64,000 nt of DNA, from NCBI GenBank assembly GCA_900290245.1, contig OKRB01000013.1, positions 140,362 to 204,361 of the forward strand, read 5' to 3'. The notes beneath the pieces are model-generated. The model searched no databases and was not told the origin of the DNA. It saw nothing but the letters and a program-made list of their open reading frames with translations. Position 1 is the stretch's first letter, and each line of letters starts with the position of its first letter. Positions 41,672 through 50,005 of this stretch are shown piece after piece. The translations under genes and the position numbers were made by a program. This DNA comes from Candidatus Sulfuritelmatomonas gaucii (GTDB lineage Bacteria; Acidobacteriota; Terriglobia; Terriglobales; Acidobacteriaceae).

Positions 41672-42862
41672 ATGCCAATGCGCCCGTGTCGGGCCGAGAT
41701 TCGCACCCGCGCTCTCGAAGACAACTACCGCTTTCTCGTGCGCCAGGCCGCTCCCCATGCGGAGTTGCTCGCCGTCGTGAAGGCCAACGCCTATGGCCAC
41801 TCGCTCGCCATCTGCGCGCCGGCTCTGGTTCGCGCGGGAGCGCACTGGTTGGGCGTGACCACCGTGGAAGAAGCCATTGTCGCGCGCGCATTGTGTCCGG
41901 AAGCGCGCGTAATGATCATGGCCGGCATCTCTCGCGGCCAGGCTCGCGCGGCAATCGACTTCCAGCTCACGCCGGTTGCCTGGGAGCCATGGCAGCTCGA
42001 CGAACTCGAAGCTGCTGCTCGAGCCGCAGGAGCACAAGCGAGCTCGGTGCCGATTCACCTTGAGCTCGACACCGGCATGAGCCGCCAGGGCGTTGCCCAG
42101 CGCGAGTTGGCCGCGTGCTTCACGCGATTCGGGCCGGCATCGCCTCTGCGTCTCGATGGCGTCATGACGCACCTGTTCGCCGCGGACGAAGCCGACGGGC
42201 AGGACACGCAAGCCCAACTCGCGTCTCTCGATGAAGCCATGGGCCACATCTCGGCTGAGGGCCTGTTTGCCGAGTGGCTCAACGTTGGCAACTCCGCGGC
42301 GCTGCTCGCGGGCCAGGCGCAGCCCATTGCAGAACTTGCCGCCCGCCACGGCATGAAAGCCCTGCTTCGCCCTGGCCTGGCACTCTACGGTCTCGTCCCA
42401 CGCTTCGATCCGTCTTTTGCGCCGCAATCAGAACCGCCAGCACTGAACGCGGCGCGCGAGTCGCTGCAACCTGCGCTCACATGGAAGGCCTCAGTCGTCG
42501 GTGTACGATCGGTTCCCGCAGGGGCGACGGTCGGTTATAACGCGACCTTCGTGGCCACAGAGCCCATGCGCCTGGCACTCGTCTGCGCAGGTTACGCCGA
42601 CGGCCTCGACCGCCTGCTCAGCAACCACTTCAGCCTTCTGGTTCGTGGCCAGCGCGCACCGCTTGTGGGCCGCGTCAGCATGGATCAGTCGGTCATCGAC
42701 GTCACAGAAATTCCTGGCGTGGAGGCCGGCGATGAGGTCGTCATTCTTGGCGCGCAGGGCGGCGAAAACATCACTGCGTACGATCACGCAGACGCTGCGG
42801 GGACCATACCTTGGGAAGTCTTCACGCGCATCGGCCCGCGCGTTCCCCGCGTCGCCGTTTAG
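41672..42862 (+). CDS. alr: alanine racemase
   Basis: 396 residues from the ATG at 41672 (alternatives are a TTG at 41660 and an ATG at 41678). VVKANAYGHS holds the pyridoxal-phosphate Lys, LDTGMSRQGV the substrate-side segment, and VGYNATF the catalytic Tyr of the second half; GRVSMDQSVIDVT is also conserved. It makes D-alanine for peptidoglycan in the cytoplasm. A run of seven Ts at 42872-42878 follows the stop but without a clear hairpin. Its partner Ddl is not in this window. Confidence 0.95.
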   Translation: MPMRPCRAEIRTRALEDNYRFLVRQAAPHAELLAVVKANAYGHSLAICAPALVRAGAHWLGVTTVEEAIVARALCPEARVMIMAGISRGQARAAIDFQLTPVAWEPWQLDELEAAARAAGAQASSVPIHLELDTGMSRQGVAQRELAACFTRFGPASPLRLDGVMTHLFAADEADGQDTQAQLASLDEAMGHISAEGLFAEWLNVGNSAALLAGQAQPIAELAARHGMKALLRPGLALYGLVPRFDPSFAPQSEPPALNAARESLQPALTWKASVVGVRSVPAGATVGYNATFVATEPMRLALVCAGYADGLDRLLSNHFSLLVRGQRAPLVGRVSMDQSVIDVTEIPGVEAGDEVVILGAQGGENITAYDHADAAGTIPWEVFTRIGPRVPRVAV

Positions 42863-42883
42863 GCTCACCCGTTTTTTTGAGAT

Positions 42884-43537
42884 TTATCGGGCCACTGACT
42901 CCGGTGCGGCCGCGCACAGGCCCGCCGCGCATTGCACGGCGGCGATCATCGCTTCAGTCCCGATGCAAGAATTGAGCAGCATGTGGTAGAGCCCGCGCGA
43001 GCACCACTCCTGCTGGTAGAACTTTCGAATCACCGCGGCGCGTCGCCGGTCAAAGGCTGCCAAATCCTGCTCAGCGTGTTGCGCTCGATCTGGAAAGGCT
43101 TGCGCAAACCAGTCCTTCTTGGCGCTGGCCGTGGCGTAAACAAAGATATGGAAGCTTCCCGGCCGCCGGGCAAGCGCGCAAGCCGACCCGCGTCCCACCA
43201 ATACGCAATTGCCTTTATTGGCCGCCTCCAGAATCTCCTGCTTGATCAGTTCAAGCATCCGCTCGGAGTCGAAGATATGTTCTTCGCCGTTGGGTGCAGG
43301 CGCATACACCGGATCTTGCCAGAAGATCTTTCCATAGCGGTAATACCAGGGGTCGAGCCGTTCATCGAACTTGGCGGCCAGCTTTGGATCCACTCCGGCA
43401 ATGCGCGCCGCTCCGGCCACCAGTTCCGAATCGAGCAGCCGCCAGCCCAGATGCGCGGCCAAATCGTGTGCAAATTCCCCTCCGTGCGATCCGTACTCCC
43501 TTTCCACTGTGATCACGTTGACCGGTGTATGCAGCAT
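42884..43537 (-). CDS. cytidylate kinase-like protein
   Basis: 217 residues from the ATG at 43537; the frame extends to 43588 without support. The fold is that of the cytidylate-kinase-like family (PF13189): VITVEREYGSHGGEFAHDLAAHLGW replaces the classical P-loop, LLDSELV follows, and VLVGRGSACALA and FHIFVYATASAKKDWF come later. Family members carry a degenerate nucleotide-binding loop and their substrate is unclear; real Cmk proteins have a GPxGxGK(S/T) loop. A strong terminator lies just upstream, so it is transcribed separately from the sigma operon. Confidence 0.75.
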   Translation of the reverse strand: MLHTPVNVITVEREYGSHGGEFAHDLAAHLGWRLLDSELVAGAARIAGVDPKLAAKFDERLDPWYYRYGKIFWQDPVYAPAPNGEEHIFDSERMLELIKQEILEAANKGNCVLVGRGSACALARRPGSFHIFVYATASAKKDWFAQAFPDRAQHAEQDLAAFDRRRAAVIRKFYQQEWCSRGLYHMLLNSCIGTEAMIAAVQCAAGLCAAAPESVAR

Positions 43538-43597
43538 GGCTCCGATGAACCCCCCTGGGCACCGTGCTCCCCGAAATGGAGCATACAACTCCGGCCG

Positions 43598-43641
43598 ACA
43601 AAAATGAAACGGGCCCAGGAGAGGATTTGCTCCTGAGCCCG
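43598..43641 (-). terminator. Rho-independent terminator of the sigma operon
   Basis: On the minus strand, a 12-bp stem (43641-43630 with 43621-43610, one G-T pair) and 8-base loop are followed by TTTCATTTTTG. It lies 28 bases after the stop of the DUF4097 gene and ends the five-gene operon. Best terminator in the window. Confidence 0.8.
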
Positions 43642-43668
43642 ATCCCTTCCTGCCGGCGCCGGCAGAAT

Positions 43669-45276
43669 CTACTGCGCAACCGGTTGTGGCGGCAGCGGTT
43701 TTGAGCTTTTCAGGTGCGGGGCTTTAGGCGTGGCCGGGGCGTTCGGAGGCAAAGGCGGCCCGGCCTGAGACTCCGAGCCTTTCTTGATATGCAGGTCGCC
43801 GTTGTCCGAGCTCAGCACAATGTGCGCGCTACCCGAACCGATCCGTCCGTTCACCGTTTTGTCTTCGTCGCCGCTTACCGTGAGCCCGTAGTCTGTGATG
43901 ATTTCGCCATTGTGCGTTCGGCCGTTCACTGTGGCCGAGGCATTCGGCGGCAGCGTGATCTCTACGTCACCCTTGTCGTTTGTGGCGTCGATGGCATAGG
44001 GTCCCGCGGGCGCTATGTTAATCGTGCCATCCCGGTCTTGCACGGTGCTGTCGCCGTAGATTTCGCTCAGATCCACATCCTTGGAGTGCGTCGTTACTCG
44101 CACCGGCCCTTTGGCCTCGGTAATTCGCAGATCGTCCGAGTCCAGCGTAAGATCGCCGGTTAAATTCGCTAATTCAACAGTGGTCACCGACGTGTGCAGG
44201 TGAACGGGCCCGCTGATGCTTTCCAAATGGACGTCACCAAGAAGGGCGCCATCCTGTGCGACTGTGCCCTTGATCTCCGAAAGCGTGAGATCGTTCAAAT
44301 CCCCAGTGAGGGTCATGTCGCCTTGGACATCATGCGCAGAGAACTCGTCGTGCCTTCCATTCGGGAAGTGCGCCACAACCGGGCCGGCCATCGAGTTGAG
44401 GTGAATGTCCCCGGGCGTAGTTACGTCGATTCCCGCGCCGAGCCCCGATGCAGTCACGTCTCCCTTGCCGGCATTCACCGTCACCTTGGCCGTTTTCGGA
44501 ATTGTGATATTCAGGTTGACCTTGCCTTTCGAGTCGTTCGCCGACTGGATCAGCACCGCGCTTCCGCTCACCGTCACATGCGCCGCCTCAGTGTCGAAGA
44601 TCTTCCTGGCCTCGGAGTCGGAATTGGCGTATGCCACCTCATGCGCCTGCACTTCCATGTTGGTCTGGTCCGCAGCGGTAATGCTTACGTCGCCGCGCGG
44701 ATTCTGGATTTCAATCGTTGCGTTCGCGGGAATGGATCTGTTGTCCGCCTGCTGGTCGCTGTCATGTTCCGGCAATCCAAAGAAGTTGAAAAAGTCGTTG
44801 TCGCCAAAATTGTTGTTCCAGGGGCCCCCGAAATGATTGTGCACAGACGCGATCGCGCCCACAAAGGCCAGCAGAACGAGAATTCCGATAAAGCCGCCGC
44901 TGCGGCGCACAGGAGTCGGCCGGCGCAAATCCAGCGCCCACTCGCCCAGCAGTGCGAGCCCCGCGCCGATCAAAAGCAGCGGCCACCATTGCCCGTACCA
45001 ACTCCAGAAGGAGCCCGGATTGATAGACCCCGTGGCCACCAGCAATGCGACCACGCCGATGCACACCAGAATCACAGGTCCCACAACTGAAGGAACTCGT
45101 GGTCCATACGGGCCCGCATAGCTGGCCTTCCAGGCGTGTCGCTGCGCCCGCCATGCATCGCGTTGCGCGCGCCAGGCAGCACGTTGCTGTTCGCGATATA
45201 CGCGCCACTGCATCTTTGGATCGTACGGAGGCGGGACGCCGCCGCCGGGAGGCATGTTTGGAGGTGCGCTGCTCAT
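43669..45276 (-). CDS. DUF4097 beta-helix protein with two-helix membrane module
   Basis: 535 residues. A Gln/Arg/Trp-rich cytoplasmic head (about 1-55) is followed by helices at about 62-82, 95-112 and 125-143, then a long run of short beta strands (about 175-500) that reads as a DUF4097 adhesin/LiaF-type beta helix. Its repeating pattern is G-D-V-x-h-x-x-h-x-G (GDVSITAAD, GDIHLNSMAG, GDMTLTGDL, GDVHLESISG, GDLTLDSDD). The tail is Pro-rich. It overlaps the preceding gene by ATGA, so translation is coupled. It is the last gene of the sigma operon, and its role in envelope stress is inferred from that context. Confidence 0.8.
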   Translation of the reverse strand: MSSAPPNMPPGGGVPPPYDPKMQWRVYREQQRAAWRAQRDAWRAQRHAWKASYAGPYGPRVPSVVGPVILVCIGVVALLVATGSINPGSFWSWYGQWWPLLLIGAGLALLGEWALDLRRPTPVRRSGGFIGILVLLAFVGAIASVHNHFGGPWNNNFGDNDFFNFFGLPEHDSDQQADNRSIPANATIEIQNPRGDVSITAADQTNMEVQAHEVAYANSDSEARKIFDTEAAHVTVSGSAVLIQSANDSKGKVNLNITIPKTAKVTVNAGKGDVTASGLGAGIDVTTPGDIHLNSMAGPVVAHFPNGRHDEFSAHDVQGDMTLTGDLNDLTLSEIKGTVAQDGALLGDVHLESISGPVHLHTSVTTVELANLTGDLTLDSDDLRITEAKGPVRVTTHSKDVDLSEIYGDSTVQDRDGTINIAPAGPYAIDATNDKGDVEITLPPNASATVNGRTHNGEIITDYGLTVSGDEDKTVNGRIGSGSAHIVLSSDNGDLHIKKGSESQAGPPLPPNAPATPKAPHLKSSKPLPPQPVAQ

Positions 45277-45647
45277 GATTGCTCTCCGTTCAAACGGTTC
45301 TCCGGATCATGCTGCTGCGAAGGAACGATCGCGGTTCCCTCTACTTGTGCCCCGGTTTGCTCCTCCCCTCGAGGGTTGTCTTGCCACGAACCTCGCCAAT
45401 CTGGTCCCGCGGCTGGCGTACCCTGAGCGGCGCCGTGCCACGGCCATCCGGAAAATATCGGATAGCCTTCTGCGGAAAGAGCGGCCCGCTCGGCGAGCAG
45501 CAACACCCCGATCAGAATGAAGAGCAGTGGCCAGAAGAGCCGCCAGAAATGCGGGATTGCGCCCATTTGGTAAAGCAGCGCCAGCACCCCGATCAGCAGC
45601 AAGACGGCCGGTCCGCGCAAACGATGAATCAGGATATAGCGGCTCAT
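45273..45647 (-). CDS. small two-helix membrane protein (LiaF/LiaI transmembrane-like)
   Basis: 124 residues from the ATG at 45647, which overlaps the previous stop as ATGA; its own stop overlaps the next start the same way. Helices at about 12-28 (LRGPAVLLLIGVLALLYQMG) and 35-54 (FWRLFWPLLFILIGVLLLAE) form the module typical of DUF5668/LiaF N-termini. The rest is a hydrophilic tail of about 65 residues. It has no catalytic motif. Position and coupling place it in the sigma-anti-sigma operon. Confidence 0.78.
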   Translation of the reverse strand: MSRYILIHRLRGPAVLLLIGVLALLYQMGAIPHFWRLFWPLLFILIGVLLLAERAALSAEGYPIFSGWPWHGAAQGTPAAGPDWRGSWQDNPRGEEQTGAQVEGTAIVPSQQHDPENRLNGEQS

Positions 45648-46552
45648 TTCGTCTCTCCCTCTGAACTCTTCTGCGAAATCGCCTGCGAGTCCTGCAGGCG
45701 TCGCACCACAAGCCAAGCTCCCAAACCGATCAGGACAACCGGCCAGGTAAACTCAAACATTCGGCCTGAGAACCAACTAAACTGCCCCAGCAGAAATAGC
45801 AGTCCCAGGGCGATCAGAATGATGGCGCCGATCGGCTCGCGTCGCCGCCAATGCACGGGAGGAACCGGCGGCACCGGTGGGACCGGCGGAACCGGAGAAA
45901 CGCCTGGGCTAGTGAAACCCATCGCAGGCGGAGCATACGGCGCCTGATAGAACCCCTGATAGGGAGTCTGGTACTGCGCCTGATTGGCCGCCGGATCCCT
46001 GGGCGTGTACGGAGCTTGATTCGGTGGCGGTTGCGTCCATCCTGTCTGCCCTGCGTTCGTCGGTCCCGTTCCCGATCCTGTGAAGCCGGGCCCCGGATGC
46101 TGCCGTCCGCCGGAAACAAACCAGTTGCCGATGTCATTCAGCCCAAGCGGGTCCGGCAAAGGCTCACCGTCGCGCCGCGCCTTGGCAGTGTGATAGGCCT
46201 CGAAAACTTGGTAGAACACCCAACCTGCAATGAAGAGCCCAAACACGCCATAGATATGGGCGGCGCTCACCAACACCGCGAAAATCGCCACGTGAACCAG
46301 GCCTTTGATGAATTGGCCGTTGTACATGGCGCCCACGCCGGGAATTAACCCCAGGAAAGCTGCCAGCCCTGGGCTGGGAATACCTGCCGGCGGTGGCACA
46401 AACGGCCGTTGCGTTGTCTGCCATGCCATCCAGCACGGCTCGCAGAAAATTTGACCGGCTGGCCCGGTTCGCACGCACGCCGTGCACAGCGCCTTGCCGC
46501 AATTCTGGCAATACGCGGTCGCAGTTACGCCGCTGTGGTTTACGCAATCCAT
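45644..46552 (-). CDS. B-box zinc-finger membrane protein
   Basis: 302 residues. The N-terminal B-box-type finger has CVNHSGVTATAYCQNCGKALCTACV and FCEPCW (Cys/His ligands within residues 3-41). Helices follow at about 62-82 and 90-118 (FLGLIPGVGAMYNGQFIKG resembles a TM2 domain). Then comes a Pro/Gln/Tyr-rich linker (about 150-240) with a PVPP repeat at about 219-232. A final two-helix module (EPIGAIILIALGLLFLLGQF, then FEFTWPVVLIGLGAWLVV) matches the modules of the next two proteins. Its start overlaps the anti-sigma gene by 13 bases. Likely a membrane sensor or scaffold of the operon. Confidence 0.8.
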   Translation of the reverse strand: MDCVNHSGVTATAYCQNCGKALCTACVRTGPAGQIFCEPCWMAWQTTQRPFVPPPAGIPSPGLAAFLGLIPGVGAMYNGQFIKGLVHVAIFAVLVSAAHIYGVFGLFIAGWVFYQVFEAYHTAKARRDGEPLPDPLGLNDIGNWFVSGGRQHPGPGFTGSGTGPTNAGQTGWTQPPPNQAPYTPRDPAANQAQYQTPYQGFYQAPYAPPAMGFTSPGVSPVPPVPPVPPVPPVHWRRREPIGAIILIALGLLFLLGQFSWFSGRMFEFTWPVVLIGLGAWLVVRRLQDSQAISQKSSEGETK

Positions 46553-47463
46553 AGTCTGCTCCTTTCACGCGCTCTCATTGCGGAGCCGCCGGACTGCACG
46601 GACCCGTTTCCCCACAGGTCAGGATTCGTCGGTGGGGTGAGGGTTTTGTTCTGAAATGTAAGTGACGTCTCTACGAAGTCATTCGCTGGGCCGCTCGCCG
46701 GCTCCATGGCCGGGTTATCGGGCTCCTGCTGAGGGTCCACTCGCAACCCTCCGTCGTTTCGGCCGGGTTTCTGCCCTGGATGCTGTTGTGTCTCGCCGGG
46801 GTTTGCCGGTTGCGTCTCCCTTTGCTGCTCGCCGCTGCTTTGGCCTTCAGTCGCGCCGCGCAGTTCCTTGACCCGGGATTCCACTTCGTACACAAGCCGT
46901 AGGTGATCGTAATACCGAACAATGGGAACGGAGGCCATTGTCAACTGCCGTTCCATGTAGGACCGCACTGCCCTTGGCCTCAGATCAGCCATCCGCACGC
47001 TCGACAACCGCACTCCTGCCAGATTCAACGTCAGCGCGATAGAGAAAAACGCCATGGCAGCCGTCATCAGCAAACGAGGCTGCATGCTGTAACGGACCCG
47101 GGTAAAAAAGCCCGGTTGCTGCCAAACGGGCGGGATGAACGCGGGGATGGCAGCAGATCCAGCCGGCCCCGGCAACGCATCGCCAGCACCCCAGCCTGCG
47201 ACCTGTTTGTGACCCGGACCCGTCTTTGCAAGGATCTGTTCCAGCAACCCAGCAGGCGCCTCCGGCTCAGGAGAGAGAAATTCGAGCCATTCGCGCCCTT
47301 TCCGCGCCTCTTCATACAGTGCAGAGCAGGCCGGGCAGACGGCCTTATGCTCCGTGAACTTTGCTTCGTTCTCTGGCTTCAATAGCCCATCCAGCGCATC
47401 GGCCAGCAAAGTCTCCCACTCGCCGCATGCTGGGGAGTTCGGAATGTGTGTGCGCTCTTCCAT
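46540..47463 (-). CDS. zinc-finger anti-sigma factor
   Basis: 307 residues. The N-terminal anti-sigma domain has the ZAS zinc motif His-x3-Cys-x2-Cys in FTEHKAVCPACSALYEEA (residues 39-46), which in this family binds the sigma factor and holds it at the membrane. One transmembrane helix lies at about 130-150 (LLMTAAMAFFSIALTLNLAGV). The outside part (about 155-307) is Gln/Pro/Gly-rich with no known domain. The ATG at 47463 is two bases after the sigma gene ends, as usual for sigma/anti-sigma pairs. The signal that releases the sigma factor cannot be read from sequence. Confidence 0.88.
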   Translation of the reverse strand: MEERTHIPNSPACGEWETLLADALDGLLKPENEAKFTEHKAVCPACSALYEEARKGREWLEFLSPEPEAPAGLLEQILAKTGPGHKQVAGWGAGDALPGPAGSAAIPAFIPPVWQQPGFFTRVRYSMQPRLLMTAAMAFFSIALTLNLAGVRLSSVRMADLRPRAVRSYMERQLTMASVPIVRYYDHLRLVYEVESRVKELRGATEGQSSGEQQRETQPANPGETQQHPGQKPGRNDGGLRVDPQQEPDNPAMEPASGPANDFVETSLTFQNKTLTPPTNPDLWGNGSVQSGGSAMRARERSRLWIA

Positions 47464-47465
47464 GG

Positions 47466-48155
47466 CTACATCACCTCCCGTTGATTACGTTCCAGCAGCC
47501 GTGCTAGTTCCGCCCGGCCCCGGCTGATTCGAGACTTGACCGTCCCTTCGGGGATGCCAAGGACTTGTGCAATCTCTTTGTAATCAAGGTCTTGAAGATC
47601 TCTTAGAATGACCGCTTCGCGTAATTCGACCGACACGCGGGCCAATGCTCGTTGCACGATCTTGGCCAGCTCGTTGCGCGCCGCAGACTCGTGGGGCGTC
47701 GGGTCCTTCGCCACCAGCCGGTCCGTCGGTTTCAACTCCTCCGCATGGTCCCAGCCATCGTCGAGCGAGTCAGTCACGCGCTGGTTGCGCGTCCGCCTGA
47801 AGTTGTCGACCAGCAGGTTCCGCGTCATGGTAGTGATCCACACTGGAAGGCTGCCGCGAGCCGCGTCAAAGCTGTCTAGATTCGAGTAGATTTTCAGGAA
47901 CACGTCCTGGGTCAGGTCCTCGGCATCTGCTGCGTTTCCCGTAAAGCGATAGCAGAGGCCGTACACACGCTTCTGGTGTGTGCGGACCATTTCGGCCCAT
48001 GCGCCGGAGTCTCCGTCCATGCAGCGGCGGACGATCAGGGACCAGTCTTGCTCCAGAGGTCTCACCTCCACGCGCGCTGCGCCGGTGGCTGACGCCACTG
48101 CAGCGGCCTCAGCAGAGTGTTCCCGGACCGTGGGTTGTCCGGAACCTGCATCCAT
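47466..48155 (-). CDS. ECF RNA polymerase sigma factor
   Basis: 229 residues from the ATG at 48155. Region 2 is WAEMVRTHQKRVYGLCYRFTGNAADAEDLTQDVFLKIYSNL and region 4 is LREAVILRDLQDLDYKEIAQVLGIPEGTVKSRISRGRAELARLL, so it is a Sigma70 group IV (ECF) factor; region 3 is absent as expected. The N-terminal 30 residues (DAGSGQPTVREHSAE) are variable. The frame is open to 48323, where an ATG sits eight bases after a good ECF-type promoter, so a 285-residue leaderless product is also possible. It directs transcription of its own operon and probably of the divergent gene. Confidence 0.9.
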   Translation of the reverse strand: MDAGSGQPTVREHSAEAAAVASATGAARVEVRPLEQDWSLIVRRCMDGDSGAWAEMVRTHQKRVYGLCYRFTGNAADAEDLTQDVFLKIYSNLDSFDAARGSLPVWITTMTRNLLVDNFRRTRNQRVTDSLDDGWDHAEELKPTDRLVAKDPTPHESAARNELAKIVQRALARVSVELREAVILRDLQDLDYKEIAQVLGIPEGTVKSRISRGRAELARLLERNQREVM

Positions 48156-48331
48156 AGAATTCGAGCTTTCTCGTGCCGATGACCATGACTGGCGCATCTT
48201 TACGGCTTCGAACCCCGGATCCCTCGGGAAGCGGCCTTTCTTTCCCGTGGTGGTGGCGACAAAGCTCTCTCGCTGGGGTAGAAGCCCCGCCATGCTCCAG
48301 CTTAATGTACCCACGCACTGCATAGCGGGTT

Positions 48332-48359
48332 CATACGTAAAATCCCGCCGCCGGGTTCC
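48332..48359 (-). promoter_or_regulatory. ECF-type promoter of the sigma operon
   Basis: GGAACC (48359-48354) and CGTATG (48337-48332) with a 16-base spacer on the minus strand. This matches the GGAAC-N16-17-CGT form of many ECF promoters and points to autoregulation. The -10 ends eight bases before the ATG at 48323. Confidence 0.6.
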
Positions 48360-48438
48360 GTAAGAAGCGATTCACCGGGAAGGAGGTGGGATAATCGCCG
48401 CCGGGAAGCTGCGCGCCGACCCCACCGAAGGGTTCTCC

Positions 48439-48466
48439 GGAACCATTGCGCCTGCCGATGCGTAAT
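48439..48466 (+). promoter_or_regulatory. ECF-type promoter of the isoprenoid-synthase-like gene
   Basis: GGAACC (48439-48444) and CGTAAT (48461-48466) with a 16-base spacer, the same form as the promoter on the other strand. The -10 ends seven bases before the GTG at 48474, so the transcript may have no leader. In the rest of 48156-48473 I see no gene beyond the doubtful N-terminal extension of the sigma gene. Confidence 0.55.
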
Positions 48467-48473
48467 CGTCATT

Positions 48474-49769
48474 GTGACACGGCTCCACAGTTGGCCCTGG
48501 GTTGAGTCCCAGGTCGCGCGTTCCATCGCGGACTGGCATGCGTGCGCGTCTCGCCCGCTTCCACTTGGGACCCGATACTCTCCGCGCGAGCAGCGCAAAC
48601 GCGAGCGGGCTTACGACGCCTGCTTTCGCAGCGTGGAATACGAACTTCACCAGATCCCACGAAACAATTCAGATCGTTTCGCCTTCAACCACCGGTTTGC
48701 AGCCACGTTTGCTCGTTTCGCGAGGATCGCACTTGACTTGAATGAAGCGGCGGTCGAGCTCATCACCCGGGGATTCCTGCCGGCGGGCACTGAATTCGCT
48801 CGTTGCTCGCGCCGCTTCGACACTGCACTGGGCATGGAGGAGATCGTTCAGGCCTGCCGCAATGCCTGGACCGTTTGCGGATTGCAGCCCCTGCTCGGCC
48901 GGCGCCTCAGCATCACGCCTTCGATTGTCGGATACAGTCTTCTTTACCCTTACACCGACAACTATCTCGATCGAAAAGATGAGGCTGGTCCATCCAAGCG
49001 CGAGTTCTGCCGGCGTTTTCGTGGGCGGCTGCGTGGCGAGAGCATTGCCCCGCAGAACGATCGCGAGGCGGCCATCTGGGCGCTCGTCGACATGATTGAG
49101 GGAGAGTATCCTCGCGCGCGCTATCCGCAGGTCTTCGATTGTTTGCTGGCGATTCATCAGGCGCAGGAGGAGAGCATGGCGCAGATGGGCGCCGGCAGCA
49201 CCCAAAACGATCTGGATGTTCTCCGCATCAGTTGCGCCAAGGGTGGAAGCTCCGTTCTGGCCGATGCCTGCCTGGCCCGCGGCTGGCTCATCGAGGGCGA
49301 GAGTCGAGTTGCTTTTGATTGGGGAACGCTTTTGCAACTGGGCGACGATCTTCAGGATATTCGCGAAGATCTTCGCTGCGGCTCTTCGACGCTATTCACG
49401 CTCGCAATCTCTCAAGCCAGGCCTCTTGATGCACTCGTTGACCAGCTTCTCAACTTCAGCGAGCATGTCGGCAGCGAACTGGATGGCTTCCCCGCCGGCA
49501 CGGCAACGCTCAAAGACCTGCTGCGCATGAGCTGGCGCTCTATCATTCTTGCCGCAGTCGCCAACGTGCCCGAGTACTTCACCCGCGCGTTTCTCCGCGA
49601 ACTCGAAGGCTCTTCACCGTTCCGCTTCGGTTTCCTTCAGGAGCGGCACGAGCACCTTGCGGGTCATCGCGGCCTGTATGCAAGAACCTTCAGTGCCTTT
49701 GTCGATGACTTGCAGAACGGCGATTCGCTTGCTGATCGTGCACAGGCAACCCCATGCCTGGCGCACTGA
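48474..49769 (+). CDS. class I isoprenoid-synthase-fold protein
   Basis: 431 residues from a GTG at 48474. Two Asp-rich motifs stand 125 residues apart: DNYLD (162-166) after a Tyr-rich helix, and GDDLQDIREDLRCG (290-303). They have the form and spacing of the DDxxD motifs that bind the magnesium-diphosphate in trans-prenyl synthases, though the first has Asn in place of the second Asp. Surrounding sequence is all-helical. The overall length exceeds that of short-chain prenyl synthases (about 300) because of about 100 extra N-terminal residues. I know no named family that fits. The divergent ECF-type promoter links it to the sigma operon. Confidence 0.6.
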   Translation: MTRLHSWPWVESQVARSIADWHACASRPLPLGTRYSPREQRKRERAYDACFRSVEYELHQIPRNNSDRFAFNHRFAATFARFARIALDLNEAAVELITRGFLPAGTEFARCSRRFDTALGMEEIVQACRNAWTVCGLQPLLGRRLSITPSIVGYSLLYPYTDNYLDRKDEAGPSKREFCRRFRGRLRGESIAPQNDREAAIWALVDMIEGEYPRARYPQVFDCLLAIHQAQEESMAQMGAGSTQNDLDVLRISCAKGGSSVLADACLARGWLIEGESRVAFDWGTLLQLGDDLQDIREDLRCGSSTLFTLAISQARPLDALVDQLLNFSEHVGSELDGFPAGTATLKDLLRMSWRSIILAAVANVPEYFTRAFLRELEGSSPFRFGFLQERHEHLAGHRGLYARTFSAFVDDLQNGDSLADRAQATPCLAH

Positions 49770-50005
49770 ACGCGCAGCTCGCAATGCCTCATCCTTGGCC
49801 CCCGGTCTGGGTCATTCGTGCTTACAGCGTGCGCCATGCTATCTTTCCCAAATCCTGACATTCATCGATCCACACGATTGTGGGCGCCCGTCCTGACTCT
49901 GTTAGGGAGGGGTATGCATTTTCGATTCGGCCGAGTCCCTCACCAAGAAAAATCTCAGCATCCTCGCCGATCCGCCGTAAACTTGGCAGCAATGGAGGTC
50001 ACAAC

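Noticed and set aside
45851..45895. Nine-base repeats in the B-box protein gene
   Set aside because: They simply encode a Pro-Val-Pro-Pro repeat in a linker and do not belong to the 7/8-bp tract family.
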